DNA of 64,000 nucleotides, taken from contig NZ_JAEKFH010000007.1 in the NCBI RefSeq assembly GCF_016650695.1, forward strand, positions 124,001-188,000. The letters are read 5' to 3'. This DNA is from Pseudomonas sp. TH41. GTDB lineage: Bacteria; Pseudomonadota; Gammaproteobacteria; Pseudomonadales; Pseudomonadaceae. Shown one piece after another: positions 16,381 to 26,279 of this stretch; position 1 is the stretch's first letter; each line of letters begins with the position of its first letter. The notes below the pieces were generated by a model. It made no database searches. It had not been told where the DNA came from and saw nothing but the letters and a program-made list of their open reading frames with translations. A program made the translations under genes and the position numbers.

Positions 16381-19233
16381 ATGACTCAAGTCAACCTGAC
16401 CACCGCCAACGAATTCATCGCCCGCCACATCGGCCCGCGTACAGGCGACGAGCAAGCCATGCTCAACAGCCTCGGTTTTGACTCGCTGGAAGCGCTGAGC
16501 GCCAGCGTCATTCCGGACAGCATCAAAGGCACCAGCGTCCTCGGCCTCGAAGACGGCCTGAGCGAAGCCGATGCCTTGGCCTTGATCAAATCCATCGCCA
16601 GCAAAAACCAGCTGTTCAAGAATTACATCGGCCAGGGTTACTACGGCACCCACACACCGTCGCCGATCCTGCGCAACCTGTTGGAAAACCCGGCCTGGTA
16701 CACCGCGTACACCCCGTACCAGCCAGAAATTTCCCAGGGCCGTCTCGAAGCGCTGCTGAACTTCCAGACCCTGATCAGCGACCTCACCGGCCTGCCGATC
16801 GCCAACGCCTCGTTGCTGGACGAAGCCACCGCCGCCGCAGAAGCCATGACGTTCTGCAAACGCCTGAGCAAGAACAAGGGCAGCCACGCTTTCTTCGCCT
16901 CCGTGCATTGCCACCCGCAAACCCTCGACGTGCTGCGCACCCGTGCCGAACCGTTGGGCATCGACGTAGTGGTCGGCGACGAGCGTGAACTGAGCGACGT
17001 GACGCCGTTCTTCGGCGCCCTGCTGCAATACCCGGCGAGCAACGGTGATGTGTTCGACTACCGCGAACTGACTGAACGCTTCCACGCCGCCAACGCGCTG
17101 GTCGCGGTCGCCGCCGACCTGCTGGCCCTGACTGTACTCACCCCGCCGGGCGAGTTCGGCGCCGACGTGGCCATCGGCAGCGCACAACGCTTCGGCGTGC
17201 CGTTGGGCTTTGGTGGTCCACATGCGGCTTACTTCTCCACCAAAGATGCGTTCAAGCGTGACATGCCGGGCCGTCTGGTCGGTGTCTCCGTCGACCGCTT
17301 TGGCAAGCCGGCCCTGCGTCTGGCGATGCAGACCCGTGAGCAACATATCCGCCGCGAAAAAGCCACCAGCAACATCTGCACTGCGCAGGTGCTGTTGGCC
17401 AACATCGCCAGCATGTACGCCGTGTACCACGGCCCGAAAGGCCTGGCGCAGATCGCCAATCGCGTGCATCACCTGACCGCCATTCTTGCCCAAGGCCTCA
17501 GCGCACTGGGCCTGGGCGTCGAGCAAGCCAACTTCTTCGACACCCTGACGATCAAGACCGGCGCGCAAACCGCCGCCCTGCACGACAAGGCGCATGCGCA
17601 GAAGATCAACCTGCGTGTGGTCGACGGCGAACGTCTGGGCCTGTCCCTCGACGAAACCACCAGCCAGGCCGACGTTGAAACCCTGTGGAGCCTGCTGGCC
17701 GACGGCAAAGCCCTGCCAGACTTCGCCGCCCTCGCCGCTTCGGTGATCAGCACTATTCCAGCCACACTGGTGCGCCAATCGCCGATCCTCAGCCACCCGG
17801 TGTTCAATCGTTATCACTCGGAAACCGAGCTGATGCGCTACCTGCGCAAGCTCGCCGACAAGGACCTGGCCCTGGATCGCACCATGATCCCGCTGGGCTC
17901 CTGCACCATGAAACTCAACGCCGCCAGCGAAATGATCCCGGTGACGTGGGCTGAATTCGGTGCTCTGCACCCGTTCGCCCCCGCCGAGCAAAGCGCCGGT
18001 TATCAGCAGCTGACCGATGAACTGGAAGCGATGCTCTGCGCCGCCACCGGTTACGACTCGATCTCCCTGCAACCGAACGCCGGTTCGCAAGGCGAATACG
18101 CCGGTCTGCTGGCCATCCGCGCTTATCACCAGAGCCGTGGCGAAGACCGTCGCGACATCTGCCTGATCCCGTCGTCGGCCCACGGCACCAACCCGGCCAC
18201 CGCCAACATGGCCGGTATGCGCGTGGTGGTGACCGCGTGCGACGCACGTGGCAACGTCGACATCGAAGACCTGCGCGCCAAGGCCATCGAGCACCGCGAA
18301 CACCTCGCGGCCTTGATGATCACCTACCCGTCGACCCACGGCGTGTTCGAAGAAGGCATCCGCGAAATCTGCGGCATCATTCATGACCACGGCGGCCAGG
18401 TGTACATCGACGGCGCCAACATGAACGCGATGGTCGGCCTCTGCGCACCGGGCAAGTTCGGCGGCGACGTGTCGCACCTGAACCTGCACAAAACCTTCTG
18501 CATCCCGCATGGCGGTGGCGGCCCGGGCGTCGGCCCGATTGGCGTAAAATCGCACCTGACCCCGTTCCTGCCGGGGCACGCGCAGATGGCACGCAAGGAA
18601 GGCGCCGTCTGCGCGGCACCGTTCGGCAGCGCGAGCATTCTGCCCATCACCTGGATGTACATTCGGATGATGGGTGGCGCCGGCCTCAAGCGTGCGTCGC
18701 AACTGGCGATCCTCAATGCCAACTACATTTCCCGTCGCCTCGAAGAGCATTACCCGGTGCTCTACACCGGCAGTAACGGCCTGGTGGCGCACGAATGCAT
18801 CCTCGACCTGCGTCCGTTGAAAGACAGCAGCGGCATCAGCGTCGACGACGTCGCCAAGCGCCTGATCGACTTCGGTTTCCACGCCCCGACCATGTCGTTC
18901 CCGGTCGCCGGCACGCTGATGATCGAGCCGACCGAAAGCGAATCCAAGGAAGAACTGGACCGCTTCTGCGACGCCATGATCCGCATCCGCGAAGAAATCC
19001 GCGCGGTGGAAAACGGCACCCTGGACAAGGACGACAACCCATTGAAAAACGCGCCGCACACTGCAGCGGAAATCGTTGGCGAATGGACGCATCCGTACAG
19101 CCGTGAACAAGCGGTGTACCCGGTTGCGTCGCTGATCGAGGGCAAGTACTGGCCGCCGGTCGGCCGGGTCGACAACGTGTTTGGTGATCGCAACCTGGTT
19201 TGCGCCTGCCCGTCGATCGAAAGCTACGCTTAA
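16381..19233 (+). CDS. gcvP: Glycine dehydrogenase (decarboxylating), P protein
   Basis: The P protein (950 residues) is a fused homodimer-type, PLP-dependent enzyme that decarboxylates glycine and passes the aminomethyl group to lipoylated GcvH. The PLP-binding lysine is Lys704 in HLNLHKTFCIPHGGGGPG. The length is normal for the single-chain form. An open frame of 1100 codons on the opposite strand across this gene is a codon-bias shadow. It is the second gene of the GcsR-controlled operon. A 243-base gap holding a family B repeat separates it from sdaA. Confidence 0.97.
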   Translation: MTQVNLTTANEFIARHIGPRTGDEQAMLNSLGFDSLEALSASVIPDSIKGTSVLGLEDGLSEADALALIKSIASKNQLFKNYIGQGYYGTHTPSPILRNLLENPAWYTAYTPYQPEISQGRLEALLNFQTLISDLTGLPIANASLLDEATAAAEAMTFCKRLSKNKGSHAFFASVHCHPQTLDVLRTRAEPLGIDVVVGDERELSDVTPFFGALLQYPASNGDVFDYRELTERFHAANALVAVAADLLALTVLTPPGEFGADVAIGSAQRFGVPLGFGGPHAAYFSTKDAFKRDMPGRLVGVSVDRFGKPALRLAMQTREQHIRREKATSNICTAQVLLANIASMYAVYHGPKGLAQIANRVHHLTAILAQGLSALGLGVEQANFFDTLTIKTGAQTAALHDKAHAQKINLRVVDGERLGLSLDETTSQADVETLWSLLADGKALPDFAALAASVISTIPATLVRQSPILSHPVFNRYHSETELMRYLRKLADKDLALDRTMIPLGSCTMKLNAASEMIPVTWAEFGALHPFAPAEQSAGYQQLTDELEAMLCAATGYDSISLQPNAGSQGEYAGLLAIRAYHQSRGEDRRDICLIPSSAHGTNPATANMAGMRVVVTACDARGNVDIEDLRAKAIEHREHLAALMITYPSTHGVFEEGIREICGIIHDHGGQVYIDGANMNAMVGLCAPGKFGGDVSHLNLHKTFCIPHGGGGPGVGPIGVKSHLTPFLPGHAQMARKEGAVCAAPFGSASILPITWMYIRMMGGAGLKRASQLAILNANYISRRLEEHYPVLYTGSNGLVAHECILDLRPLKDSSGISVDDVAKRLIDFGFHAPTMSFPVAGTLMIEPTESESKEELDRFCDAMIRIREEIRAVENGTLDKDDNPLKNAPHTAAEIVGEWTHPYSREQAVYPVASLIEGKYWPPVGRVDNVFGDRNLVCACPSIESYA

Positions 19234-19282
19234 ACCAATGAAAGGGGCGGGTTCGCTCGCCTCCTTCAAGAACACCGCATCC

Positions 19283-19413
19283 CCCTGTAGGAGCTGTAGG
19301 ACCTGTAGGACCTGTAGGAGCTGTCGAGTGAAACGAGGCTGCGATCTTTTGATCTTGGTTTCTAAACAATCAATAGATCGCAGCCTCGTTTCACTCGACA
19401 GCTCCTACAGGGG
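19283..19413. repeat. Family B inverted repeat between gcvP and sdaA
   Basis: The arms pair CTGTCGAGTGAAACGAGGCT and onward, through GCGATCTTTTGATC, with their complement at the right; here GTCGAGTGAAACGAG replaces the usual GCCGAAGG. The left end is expanded by short tandem copies (CTGTAGGAC repeated) and the right end is followed by two copies of GGGGACA. This is where P. aeruginosa carries glyA2 in the equivalent operon. Confidence 0.9.
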
Positions 19414-19476
19414 ACAGGGGACAGGGGTGCATCTCTCGTGATATCTGCGCCTATAACAAGAAACCGGAGAACAACC

Positions 19477-20853
<1,377 letters not shown>

Positions 20854-20892
20854 TGCGCGCTCACTTGCATCAGACTTTTTCAGGAGCTGAAT

Positions 20893-22017
20893 ATGTCCAC
20901 CGAACAACTGTTGAAAACTCCATTGCACGCACTGCACATCGAACTCGGCGCCCGCATGGTGCCGTTCGCAGGCTACGACATGCCCGTGCAATACCCACTG
21001 GGCGTGATGAAAGAACACCAGCACACCCGTGATCAGGCCGGGCTGTTCGATGTTTCGCACATGGGTCAGATCCGCCTGACCGGCGCCAACGCCGCCAAGG
21101 CCCTGGAAACCCTGGTACCGGTGGACATCATCGACTTGCCGGTGGGCATGCAACGCTACGCCATGTTCACTAACGAGACCGGCGGCATCCTCGACGACCT
21201 GATGGTCGCCAACCTGGGCAATGACGAACTGTTCCTGGTGGTCAACGCAGCCTGCAAGGATCAGGACCTGGCGCATCTGCGCAAGCACATCGGTGACCAG
21301 TGCACCATCGAGCCGCTGTTCGAAGAACGCGCGCTGCTGGCGCTGCAAGGCCCGGCCGCCGTCACCGTGCTTGCACGCCTGGCGCCTGAAGTGTCGAAGA
21401 TGACCTTCATGCAGTTCGCCCGCGTGAAATTGCTCGGCGTCGACTGTTTTGTCAGCCGTTCTGGCTACACCGGTGAAGACGGTTTCGAAATCTCGGTGCC
21501 GGCCGCCCATGCCGAAGCCCTGGCTCGCGCCTTGCTGGCCGAACCGGAAGTAGCGGCCATCGGCCTTGGCGCACGCGACTCCCTGCGCCTGGAAGCCGGC
21601 CTGTGCCTCTACGGCCACGACATGAACACCGACACCACGCCCATCGAAGCCAGTCTGCTGTGGGCTATGTCCAAACCTCGTCGCGCTGATGGCGCACGGC
21701 CTGGCGGCTTCCCTGGCGCTGAAACAGTGTTCGCCCAACAGCAAGCGGGTGTCAGCCGCAAACGCGTTGGCCTGCTGCCTCAGGAACGTACCCCGGTGCG
21801 CGAAGGTGCAGAGATCGTCAACGATGCCGGCGACATCATCGGCGCTGTTTGCAGCGGTGGTTTCGGCCCGACCCTGGGCGGTCCGTTGGCCATGGGTTAC
21901 CTCGACAGCGCCTACATCGCGATCGATACACCGGTATGGGCGATTGTTCGTGGGAAAAAGGTGCCATTGCTTGTAAGCAAAATGCCATTTGTTCCGCAAC
22001 GCTACTATCGCGGCTGA
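20893..22017 (+). CDS. gcvT: Glycine cleavage system T protein (aminomethyltransferase)
   Basis: The T protein (374 residues) releases ammonia from the aminomethyl group on GcvH and transfers the carbon to tetrahydrofolate. Typical segments are MVPFAGYDMPVQY, LFDVSHMGQIRL and the C-terminal KVPLLVSKMPFVPQRYYRG region of the GcvT C domain. AGGAG precedes the ATG, 39 bases after sdaA. It is the last gene of the operon; a strong inverted repeat follows about 20 bases after the stop. No gcvT-type glycine riboswitch is seen. Confidence 0.96.
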   Translation: MSTEQLLKTPLHALHIELGARMVPFAGYDMPVQYPLGVMKEHQHTRDQAGLFDVSHMGQIRLTGANAAKALETLVPVDIIDLPVGMQRYAMFTNETGGILDDLMVANLGNDELFLVVNAACKDQDLAHLRKHIGDQCTIEPLFEERALLALQGPAAVTVLARLAPEVSKMTFMQFARVKLLGVDCFVSRSGYTGEDGFEISVPAAHAEALARALLAEPEVAAIGLGARDSLRLEAGLCLYGHDMNTDTTPIEASLLWAMSKPRRADGARPGGFPGAETVFAQQQAGVSRKRVGLLPQERTPVREGAEIVNDAGDIIGAVCSGGFGPTLGGPLAMGYLDSAYIAIDTPVWAIVRGKKVPLLVSKMPFVPQRYYRG

Positions 22018-22038
22018 TTGACTGTTTCTATAAGTAAC

Positions 22039-22078
22039 GCGATTGCGTTAACAGTGCACTAATGTGTAACGCAATCGC
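22039..22078. repeat. Perfect 12-bp inverted repeat downstream of gcvT
   Basis: GCGATTGCGTTA (22039-22050) and TAACGCAATCGC (22067-22078) pair perfectly around a 16-base loop. There is no T run after it on either strand, so it is not a classical intrinsic terminator. It may be an mRNA 3' stabilising hairpin of the gcs operon or a protein-binding site. Confidence 0.7.
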
Positions 22079-22188
22079 CATAAAACAGTGCAGGGTTTCG
22101 ATTACGAACTTGCCTTATAACGATCGAAAACAATTGAACACCTCAATCGAATAAGCCCGTACTAGTGCACGCACTACTGCCGCCAAGC

Positions 22189-22223
22189 CAAGCAAACCGG
22201 GCCCTTCACGGGGCTTGTTTTTT
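22189..22223 (+). terminator. Candidate terminator upstream of the cold-shock gene
   Basis: CAAGC, then CC, pairs with GG and GCTTG (22189-22216) with a small bulge and is followed by a run of seven Ts. It could end the gcs operon transcript or a short RNA from the 22080-22220 stretch. The rest of the 390-base gap between gcvT and the cold-shock gene shows no reading frame I trust. Confidence 0.5.
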
Positions 22224-22407
22224 CTCCCATAGTTGGCGTAGAGTTTGTTCACTGTGTTTGCATGGGTCGCTTGGAATCGTGACCTGGGCAGTAGCCTACA
22301 TGTTAGCTACATCCCGTTCGGCGTCTTCTTACTCTCCTGCAACCAGCCCCAGTACTCTTTCACAAGAAGGAGACTGTCATTAATTTTAGCGTCAAAGGAA
22401 ATAAGAA

Positions 22408-22620
22408 ATGTCCCAACGTCAGAGCGGTACCGTCAAGTGGTTTAACGACGAGAAAGGTTTTGGTTTTATCACTCCAGAAAGCGGTCCGGATCTGTTCGTG
22501 CATTTCCGCGCTATTCAGGGCAACGGCTTCAAGAGCCTGAAAGAAGGCCAAAAAGTGACTTTCGTTGCTGTGCAAGGCCAGAAAGGCATGCAGGCTGACG
22601 AAGTACAAGCAGAAGCTTAA
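22408..22620 (+). CDS. Cold-shock protein of the CapB/CspA family
   Basis: A 70-residue single-domain OB-fold protein with the RNA-binding motifs KGFGFI (RNP1) and LFVHF (RNP2), beginning SGTVKWFND. Such proteins bind single-stranded RNA and act as RNA chaperones; this length and sequence fit CapB of Pseudomonas. The start has AGGAAATAAGA upstream. The long leader, some 180 bases back to the preceding terminator, would fit the long 5' UTR used for cold induction in this family. A strong terminator follows. Confidence 0.93.
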   Translation: MSQRQSGTVKWFNDEKGFGFITPESGPDLFVHFRAIQGNGFKSLKEGQKVTFVAVQGQKGMQADEVQAEA

Positions 22621-22632
22621 TCTTCTGTAACG

Positions 22633-22668
22633 AAAAAGCCCCTGATGCTGACATCAGGGGCTTTTTTG
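22633..22668 (+). terminator. Intrinsic terminator after the cold-shock gene
   Basis: AAAAAGCCCCTGATG ... CATCAGGGGCTTTTTT: a 12-13 bp stem with a short loop and a T run on the plus strand; the A run gives weaker bidirectional function. Confidence 0.92.
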
Positions 22669-22714
22669 TGCACGTAAATCCGTAAAATGGCTTCTTTTGC
22701 GCCGAGAGCCTGCC

Positions 22715-23203
22715 ATGTCGAAACACCTGCTTACTCCCCAGGGCAATTTTCCTGCCGCTGGCTTGGGTCGTCGTCTGGCAGCGATGTTCTATGACTTTCT
22801 GTTATGCACCGCCTTGCTGATTGTCACCAGCGGCCTTTACAAGATGATCCAGATGGCAATCATCGGTGAAGACAAAATGCGCGCGCTGACCGAGGCCGGC
22901 GCGCTGGACGGCGATCCGTTGCTGTCGACGGTGCTGCTGTTTGTCCTGTTCGGCTTCTTTGCCAAGTTCTGGACGTGGTCTGGCCAGACGCTAGGCATGC
23001 AGGTGTGGTGCATCCGTGTGCAGAATGCCGATGGTTCATCCATCAGCCTGTGGCAGGCGCTGTTGCGGTTTGTGGTGTCGATTGCGTCGTTGCTATGTGT
23101 TGGGCTTGGGTTCTTCTGGTCACTGTTCGACAAACAGCAACGCAGCTGGCATGACATGTATTCCAACACGCAGTTGGTGCGGGTTCCGAAGAAGACCAAG
23201 TAA
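22715..23203 (+). CDS. RDD-family membrane protein
   Basis: The 162-residue protein has the RDD signature in AAGLGRRLAAMFYDFLLC (R and D in the first helix). Further helices lie near residues 65-85 and 110-135, and KQQRSWHDMYSNTQLV ends the domain. RDD proteins are small inner-membrane proteins, in some cases linked to ion exchange, but usually without assigned function. The start is the ATG at 22715; the frame also has a TTG at 22697, and neither has a strong ribosome-binding site. It is a single gene between a terminator and a family B palindrome. Confidence 0.85.
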   Translation: MSKHLLTPQGNFPAAGLGRRLAAMFYDFLLCTALLIVTSGLYKMIQMAIIGEDKMRALTEAGALDGDPLLSTVLLFVLFGFFAKFWTWSGQTLGMQVWCIRVQNADGSSISLWQALLRFVVSIASLLCVGLGFFWSLFDKQQRSWHDMYSNTQLVRVPKKTK

Positions 23204-23213
23204 CGGCCACAAA

Positions 23214-23291
23214 AAAGATCGCAGCCTTCGGCAGCTCCTACAGGGGTTTACATAAACCTGTGTAGGAGCTGCCGAAGGCTGCGATCTTTTG
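23214..23291. repeat. Family B inverted repeat between convergent genes
   Basis: AAGATCGCAGCCTTCGGCAG and onward pairs with its complement after a loop of about 15 bases. It forms a long perfect stem between the 3' ends of the RDD gene and nadA, and could terminate or protect both transcripts. Confidence 0.9.
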
Positions 23292-23300
23292 ATCCTGCTC

Positions 23301-24359
23301 TTAAGCGTTACCAGCCAGCTTCATCCGTGCCGCCTGGGTGAAGTCGAGCATCCGCTTCAACGGGCGAATCGCCTGAGGAATCAACGCAGGATCAACGAAG
23401 ATCTCGTTCGCCCCCTCCTTCAAGCTCTTCAGCGTGCGCTCAAGGGTGTTCATCGCCATCCATGGGCAGTGTGCGCAACTACGGCAGGATGCGCCGTTAC
23501 CCGCCGTTGGCGCTTCGATGAAGACCTTGTCCGGACACAGCTGCTGCATCTTGTAGAAGATGCCGCGGTCTGTAGCAACGATGAACGTCTTGTTCGGCAG
23601 GCTTTGTGCCGCCGCGATCAATTGACTGGTGGAACCGACGGCATCCGCCAACTCGATCACCGACGTCGGCGACTCCGGGTGTACCAGAATCGCGGCGTCC
23701 GGGTACAGCGCCTTCATGTCTTCGAGCTGCTTGGATTTGAACTCTTCGTGAACGATGCAGGCACCATCCCACAGCAGCATGTCGGCACCGGTCTTGCGCT
23801 GAATATAGGTACCCAAATGCTTGTCCGGCCCCCAGATGATCGTTTCGCCGTTATCCATCAGGCTTTCAACGATCTCCAGTGCGCAGCTCGATGTCACCAC
23901 CCAGTCCGCCCGGGCTTTGACTGCCGCCGAGGTGTTGGCATACACCACCACCGTGCGCTCCGGGTGCTGATCGCAGAACGCCGAGAACTCGTCGACGGGG
24001 CAACCCAGGTCCAGCGAACACGTCGCTTCCAGTGTCGGCATCAGCACGCGTTTTTCAGGGTTGAGGATTTTCGCGGTTTCGCCCATGAACTTCACACCGG
24101 CGACCACGACGGTCTTGGCCGGATGGGCATTGCCGAAACGGGCCATCTCCAGTGAGTCGGAGACGCAACCACCGGTTTCTTCAGCCAGGGCCTGAATGAC
24201 CGGATCGCAATAGAAGTGAGCAACCAGCACCGCGTCCTGAGCCTTGAGCTCGGCAGCGATGGCGGCACGGTAATAAGCCTCTTCCTCAACCGTCAGCGGC
24301 TTTGGCTGCTTGGCGTCGAGGTGGGCTTGAACCAGAAGGCGTTCGGAAATCTGCGTCAT
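23301..24359 (-). CDS. nadA: Quinolinate synthase A
   Basis: The 352-residue [4Fe-4S] enzyme condenses iminoaspartate (from NadB) with dihydroxyacetone phosphate to quinolinate in NAD synthesis. Cluster and active-site regions seen are GGCVSDSLEMARFG, ATCSLDLGCP and NGASCRSCAHCPWM. The start is taken at the ATG at 24359 (MTQISERLLVQAHLDA), typical of Pseudomonas NadA; the longer frame to 24458 has no homology. It lies downstream of tRNA-Lys on the same strand, about 270 bases away. Confidence 0.95.
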   Translation of the reverse strand: MTQISERLLVQAHLDAKQPKPLTVEEEAYYRAAIAAELKAQDAVLVAHFYCDPVIQALAEETGGCVSDSLEMARFGNAHPAKTVVVAGVKFMGETAKILNPEKRVLMPTLEATCSLDLGCPVDEFSAFCDQHPERTVVVYANTSAAVKARADWVVTSSCALEIVESLMDNGETIIWGPDKHLGTYIQRKTGADMLLWDGACIVHEEFKSKQLEDMKALYPDAAILVHPESPTSVIELADAVGSTSQLIAAAQSLPNKTFIVATDRGIFYKMQQLCPDKVFIEAPTAGNGASCRSCAHCPWMAMNTLERTLKSLKEGANEIFVDPALIPQAIRPLKRMLDFTQAARMKLAGNA

Positions 24360-24632
24360 GTTCGCAAGACCTGCAGGCGCGTTCGCGCGAAAGTCGAGTA
24401 TACACCCGGCTCCGGCCCCTTCAGGGTACCGCCGGGAAAGTGAGTATTCATCAGGCATGGACAGCGTTGGAGCTGCGCAAGGCTACAGAATATCCGGAGG
24501 ATGCAAAAGATGATTCTGACCTGCGTCATACGATGCGGCACCGCACGGAGGCAACGTAAAATCGCGGGCAAAAAAAAATCCGGAAATCCTCACTTGCGTG
24601 GGCCTTCCAGACTTTTAAAACTGCTACAAAAA

Positions 24633-24708
24633 TGGTGGGTCGTGTGGGATTCGAACCTACGACCAATTGGTTAAAAGCCAACTGCTCTACCAACTGAGCT
24701 AACGACCC
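24633..24708 (-). tRNA. tRNA-Lys (anticodon UUU)
   Basis: Read on the minus strand the 76 bases start GGGTCGTTAGCTCAGTTGGT, carry anticodon TTT within the loop CTTTTAA, have the T arm GGTTCGAATC and end in an encoded CCA. All four arms pair. A good sigma-70 promoter precedes it. A run of nine Ts about 30 bases downstream (24567-24576) may mark the 3' end, though the hairpin before it is weak. Confidence 0.97.
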
Positions 24709-24725
24709 GCTGTGTGGTGGCGCGT

Positions 24726-24753
24726 ATAATACTGATTTTTAAGGACTATTCAA
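24726..24753 (-). promoter_or_regulatory. Sigma-70 promoter of tRNA-Lys
   Basis: On the minus strand TTGAAT (24748-24753) and TATTAT (24726-24731) are spaced 16 bases. The predicted start is near 24719, about 11 bases before the mature 5' end. The GC-rich discriminator (ACGCGCC) fits a stringently controlled stable-RNA promoter. Confidence 0.75.
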
Positions 24754-24771
24754 CACCTAATTTGAAATAAA

Positions 24772-25464
24772 TCAAAAATAAGGGGTTGGGTCGCTGATTC
24801 CGGCGGCTGCGAAGCCTTCTGCACGCAGACGGCAGCTGTCGCATTTGCCGCACGCACGGCCGTTATCGTCGGCCTGATAGCACGAAACGGTCAGCCCGTA
24901 ATCGACGCCAAGCTTCACGCCTGCCTGGACGATTTGTGCCTTGCTCAGGTTCTGCAGTGGGGCCTGGATGCGGAAACCGTTCCCTTCTACGCCGGCCTTG
25001 GTCGCCAGATTGGCCATGCGCTCGAAAGACTCGATGAACTCGGGACGGCAATCCGGATAACCGGAGTAGTCGACGGCGTTCACGCCGATGAAGATGTCAC
25101 GCGCGCCGAGCACTTCAGCCCAGCCCAGCGCCAGGGACAGAAACACCGTGTTGCGCGCTGGCACGTAAGTCACCGGAATACCTTCCCCCGGCACTTCCGG
25201 CACGTCGATGCGGCTGTCAGTCAGCGCCGAACCGCCAATGCCGTTCAGGTTTAAACCGATCACCTTGTGCTCGACCACACCCAAGTCGCGGGCGACACGT
25301 TCAGCGGCGTGCAATTCTGCGTGAGACCGCTGACCGTAGTCGAAACTCATGGTGTAGCAGCTGTAGCCTTGCGCACGAGCCATGGCCACGACCGTCGCCG
25401 AGTCCAGGCCACCTGACAGCAAGATGACCGCACGTTTTTCAGCAGTGTTCAGTGGTTCCGTCAT
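24772..25464 (-). CDS. queC: 7-cyano-7-deazaguanine synthase
   Basis: The 230-residue ATP-dependent enzyme converts 7-carboxy-7-deazaguanine to preQ0 in queuosine synthesis. The PP-loop motif VILLSGGLDSATV is near the N terminus, and zinc ligands are in CYQADDNGRACGKCDSC at the C terminus. I start at the ATG at 25464, one base after the queE stop, so the two genes form an operon with tight coupling. The longer frame to 25566 lies inside queE and is not used. Confidence 0.95.
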   Translation of the reverse strand: MTEPLNTAEKRAVILLSGGLDSATVVAMARAQGYSCYTMSFDYGQRSHAELHAAERVARDLGVVEHKVIGLNLNGIGGSALTDSRIDVPEVPGEGIPVTYVPARNTVFLSLALGWAEVLGARDIFIGVNAVDYSGYPDCRPEFIESFERMANLATKAGVEGNGFRIQAPLQNLSKAQIVQAGVKLGVDYGLTVSCYQADDNGRACGKCDSCRLRAEGFAAAGISDPTPYF

Positions 25465-25465
25465 T

Positions 25466-26113
25466 TCAGCGCCCCGGCTCGTCATTCCAAAGATATTTAT
25501 GCAGCTGCAATTGCAGACGCACTGGCAGGTTGTCCGCCACCACCCAGTCCGCCAGGTCCCGAGCATTCAGGTCATGGTGACTTGGCGAGAACAGAACTTC
25601 GCCGGCGCGCCGGTCCAGACCGTATTGAATCAGCTTGGACACAGCCCAGTCGTAGTCTTCCCGCGAACAGATGACAAACTTCACCTGATCGTTGGGCGTG
25701 AGCAGTTCGATGTTCTCGTAGCGGTTGCGGTGCGCTTCTTTCGAACCCGGAGTTTTCAGGTCGACGACGCGACTGACCCGAGAATCTACTGCCGATATAT
25801 CAAGAGCACCACTGGTTTCCAGTGACACTTCGTAACCGGCATCACACAACTGCTTGAGCAATGGAATGGCGTTGGGTTGCGCCAGCGGCTCGCCACCGGT
25901 AACACAGACGTAACGGGGGCGGAAACCGGCCACTTGCTCGAGGATGTCATCGAGCGTGCGAATGGTGCCCCCTGTGAACGCGTAGGCGCTGTCGCAGTAT
26001 TGGCATCGCAATGGGCAACCGGTCAGGCGCACAAAAACGGTGGGCAGCCCGGCAGTCCGCGTTTCACCCTGCAACGAGTAAAAAACTTCAGTGATTCTCA
26101 ATGTGTCTTGCAT
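25466..26113 (-). CDS. queE: 7-carboxy-7-deazaguanine synthase (radical SAM)
   Basis: A 215-residue radical-SAM enzyme that contracts 6-carboxytetrahydropterin to 7-carboxy-7-deazaguanine, the step before QueC. The cluster motif is C-x3-C-x2-C in TGCPLRCQYCDSAYAF, and the SAM region is VTGGEPLAQ. I chose the start giving MQDTLRITEVFYSLQGE, the usual N terminus in Pseudomonas; an ATG five codons upstream (26128) is possible, and neither has a strong ribosome-binding site. The Tol-Pal operon upstream ends in a terminator. Confidence 0.94.
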   Translation of the reverse strand: MQDTLRITEVFYSLQGETRTAGLPTVFVRLTGCPLRCQYCDSAYAFTGGTIRTLDDILEQVAGFRPRYVCVTGGEPLAQPNAIPLLKQLCDAGYEVSLETSGALDISAVDSRVSRVVDLKTPGSKEAHRNRYENIELLTPNDQVKFVICSREDYDWAVSKLIQYGLDRRAGEVLFSPSHHDLNARDLADWVVADNLPVRLQLQLHKYLWNDEPGR

Positions 26114-26230
26114 AGTCGCCACGGGCATAACAGCTAAACAGGCTGTCCGCCTCCGTCAGGCACTTCAAGGAACCCCGCCATCGCGCAGATCCCAAAAAGC
26201 GTATTTCATAAAAAGGGCGTGAATTCTAAC

Positions 26231-26260
26231 GAAAAAACCCGCAACAAGTGCGGGTTTCTT
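26231..26260 (-). terminator. Terminator after the tol-pal-cpoB genes
   Basis: On the minus strand AACCCGCACTTGTTGCGGGTTTTTT forms a GC-rich stem with a T run, 20 bases after cpoB. It separates the Tol-Pal transcript from queE-queC. Confidence 0.85.
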
Positions 26261-26279
26261 CAAAACGAGTCACACAGGC

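Noticed and set aside
15973..19275. 1100-codon open frame antisense to gcvP
   Set aside because: GC-rich codon use leaves the antisense frame open. The protein has no recognisable domain, while the plus strand encodes a clear GcvP.
20854..20892. Glycine riboswitch before gcvT
   Set aside because: The gap is only 39 bases and the operon leader of about 70 bases is too short for the tandem glycine aptamers; control by GcsR explains the glycine response.
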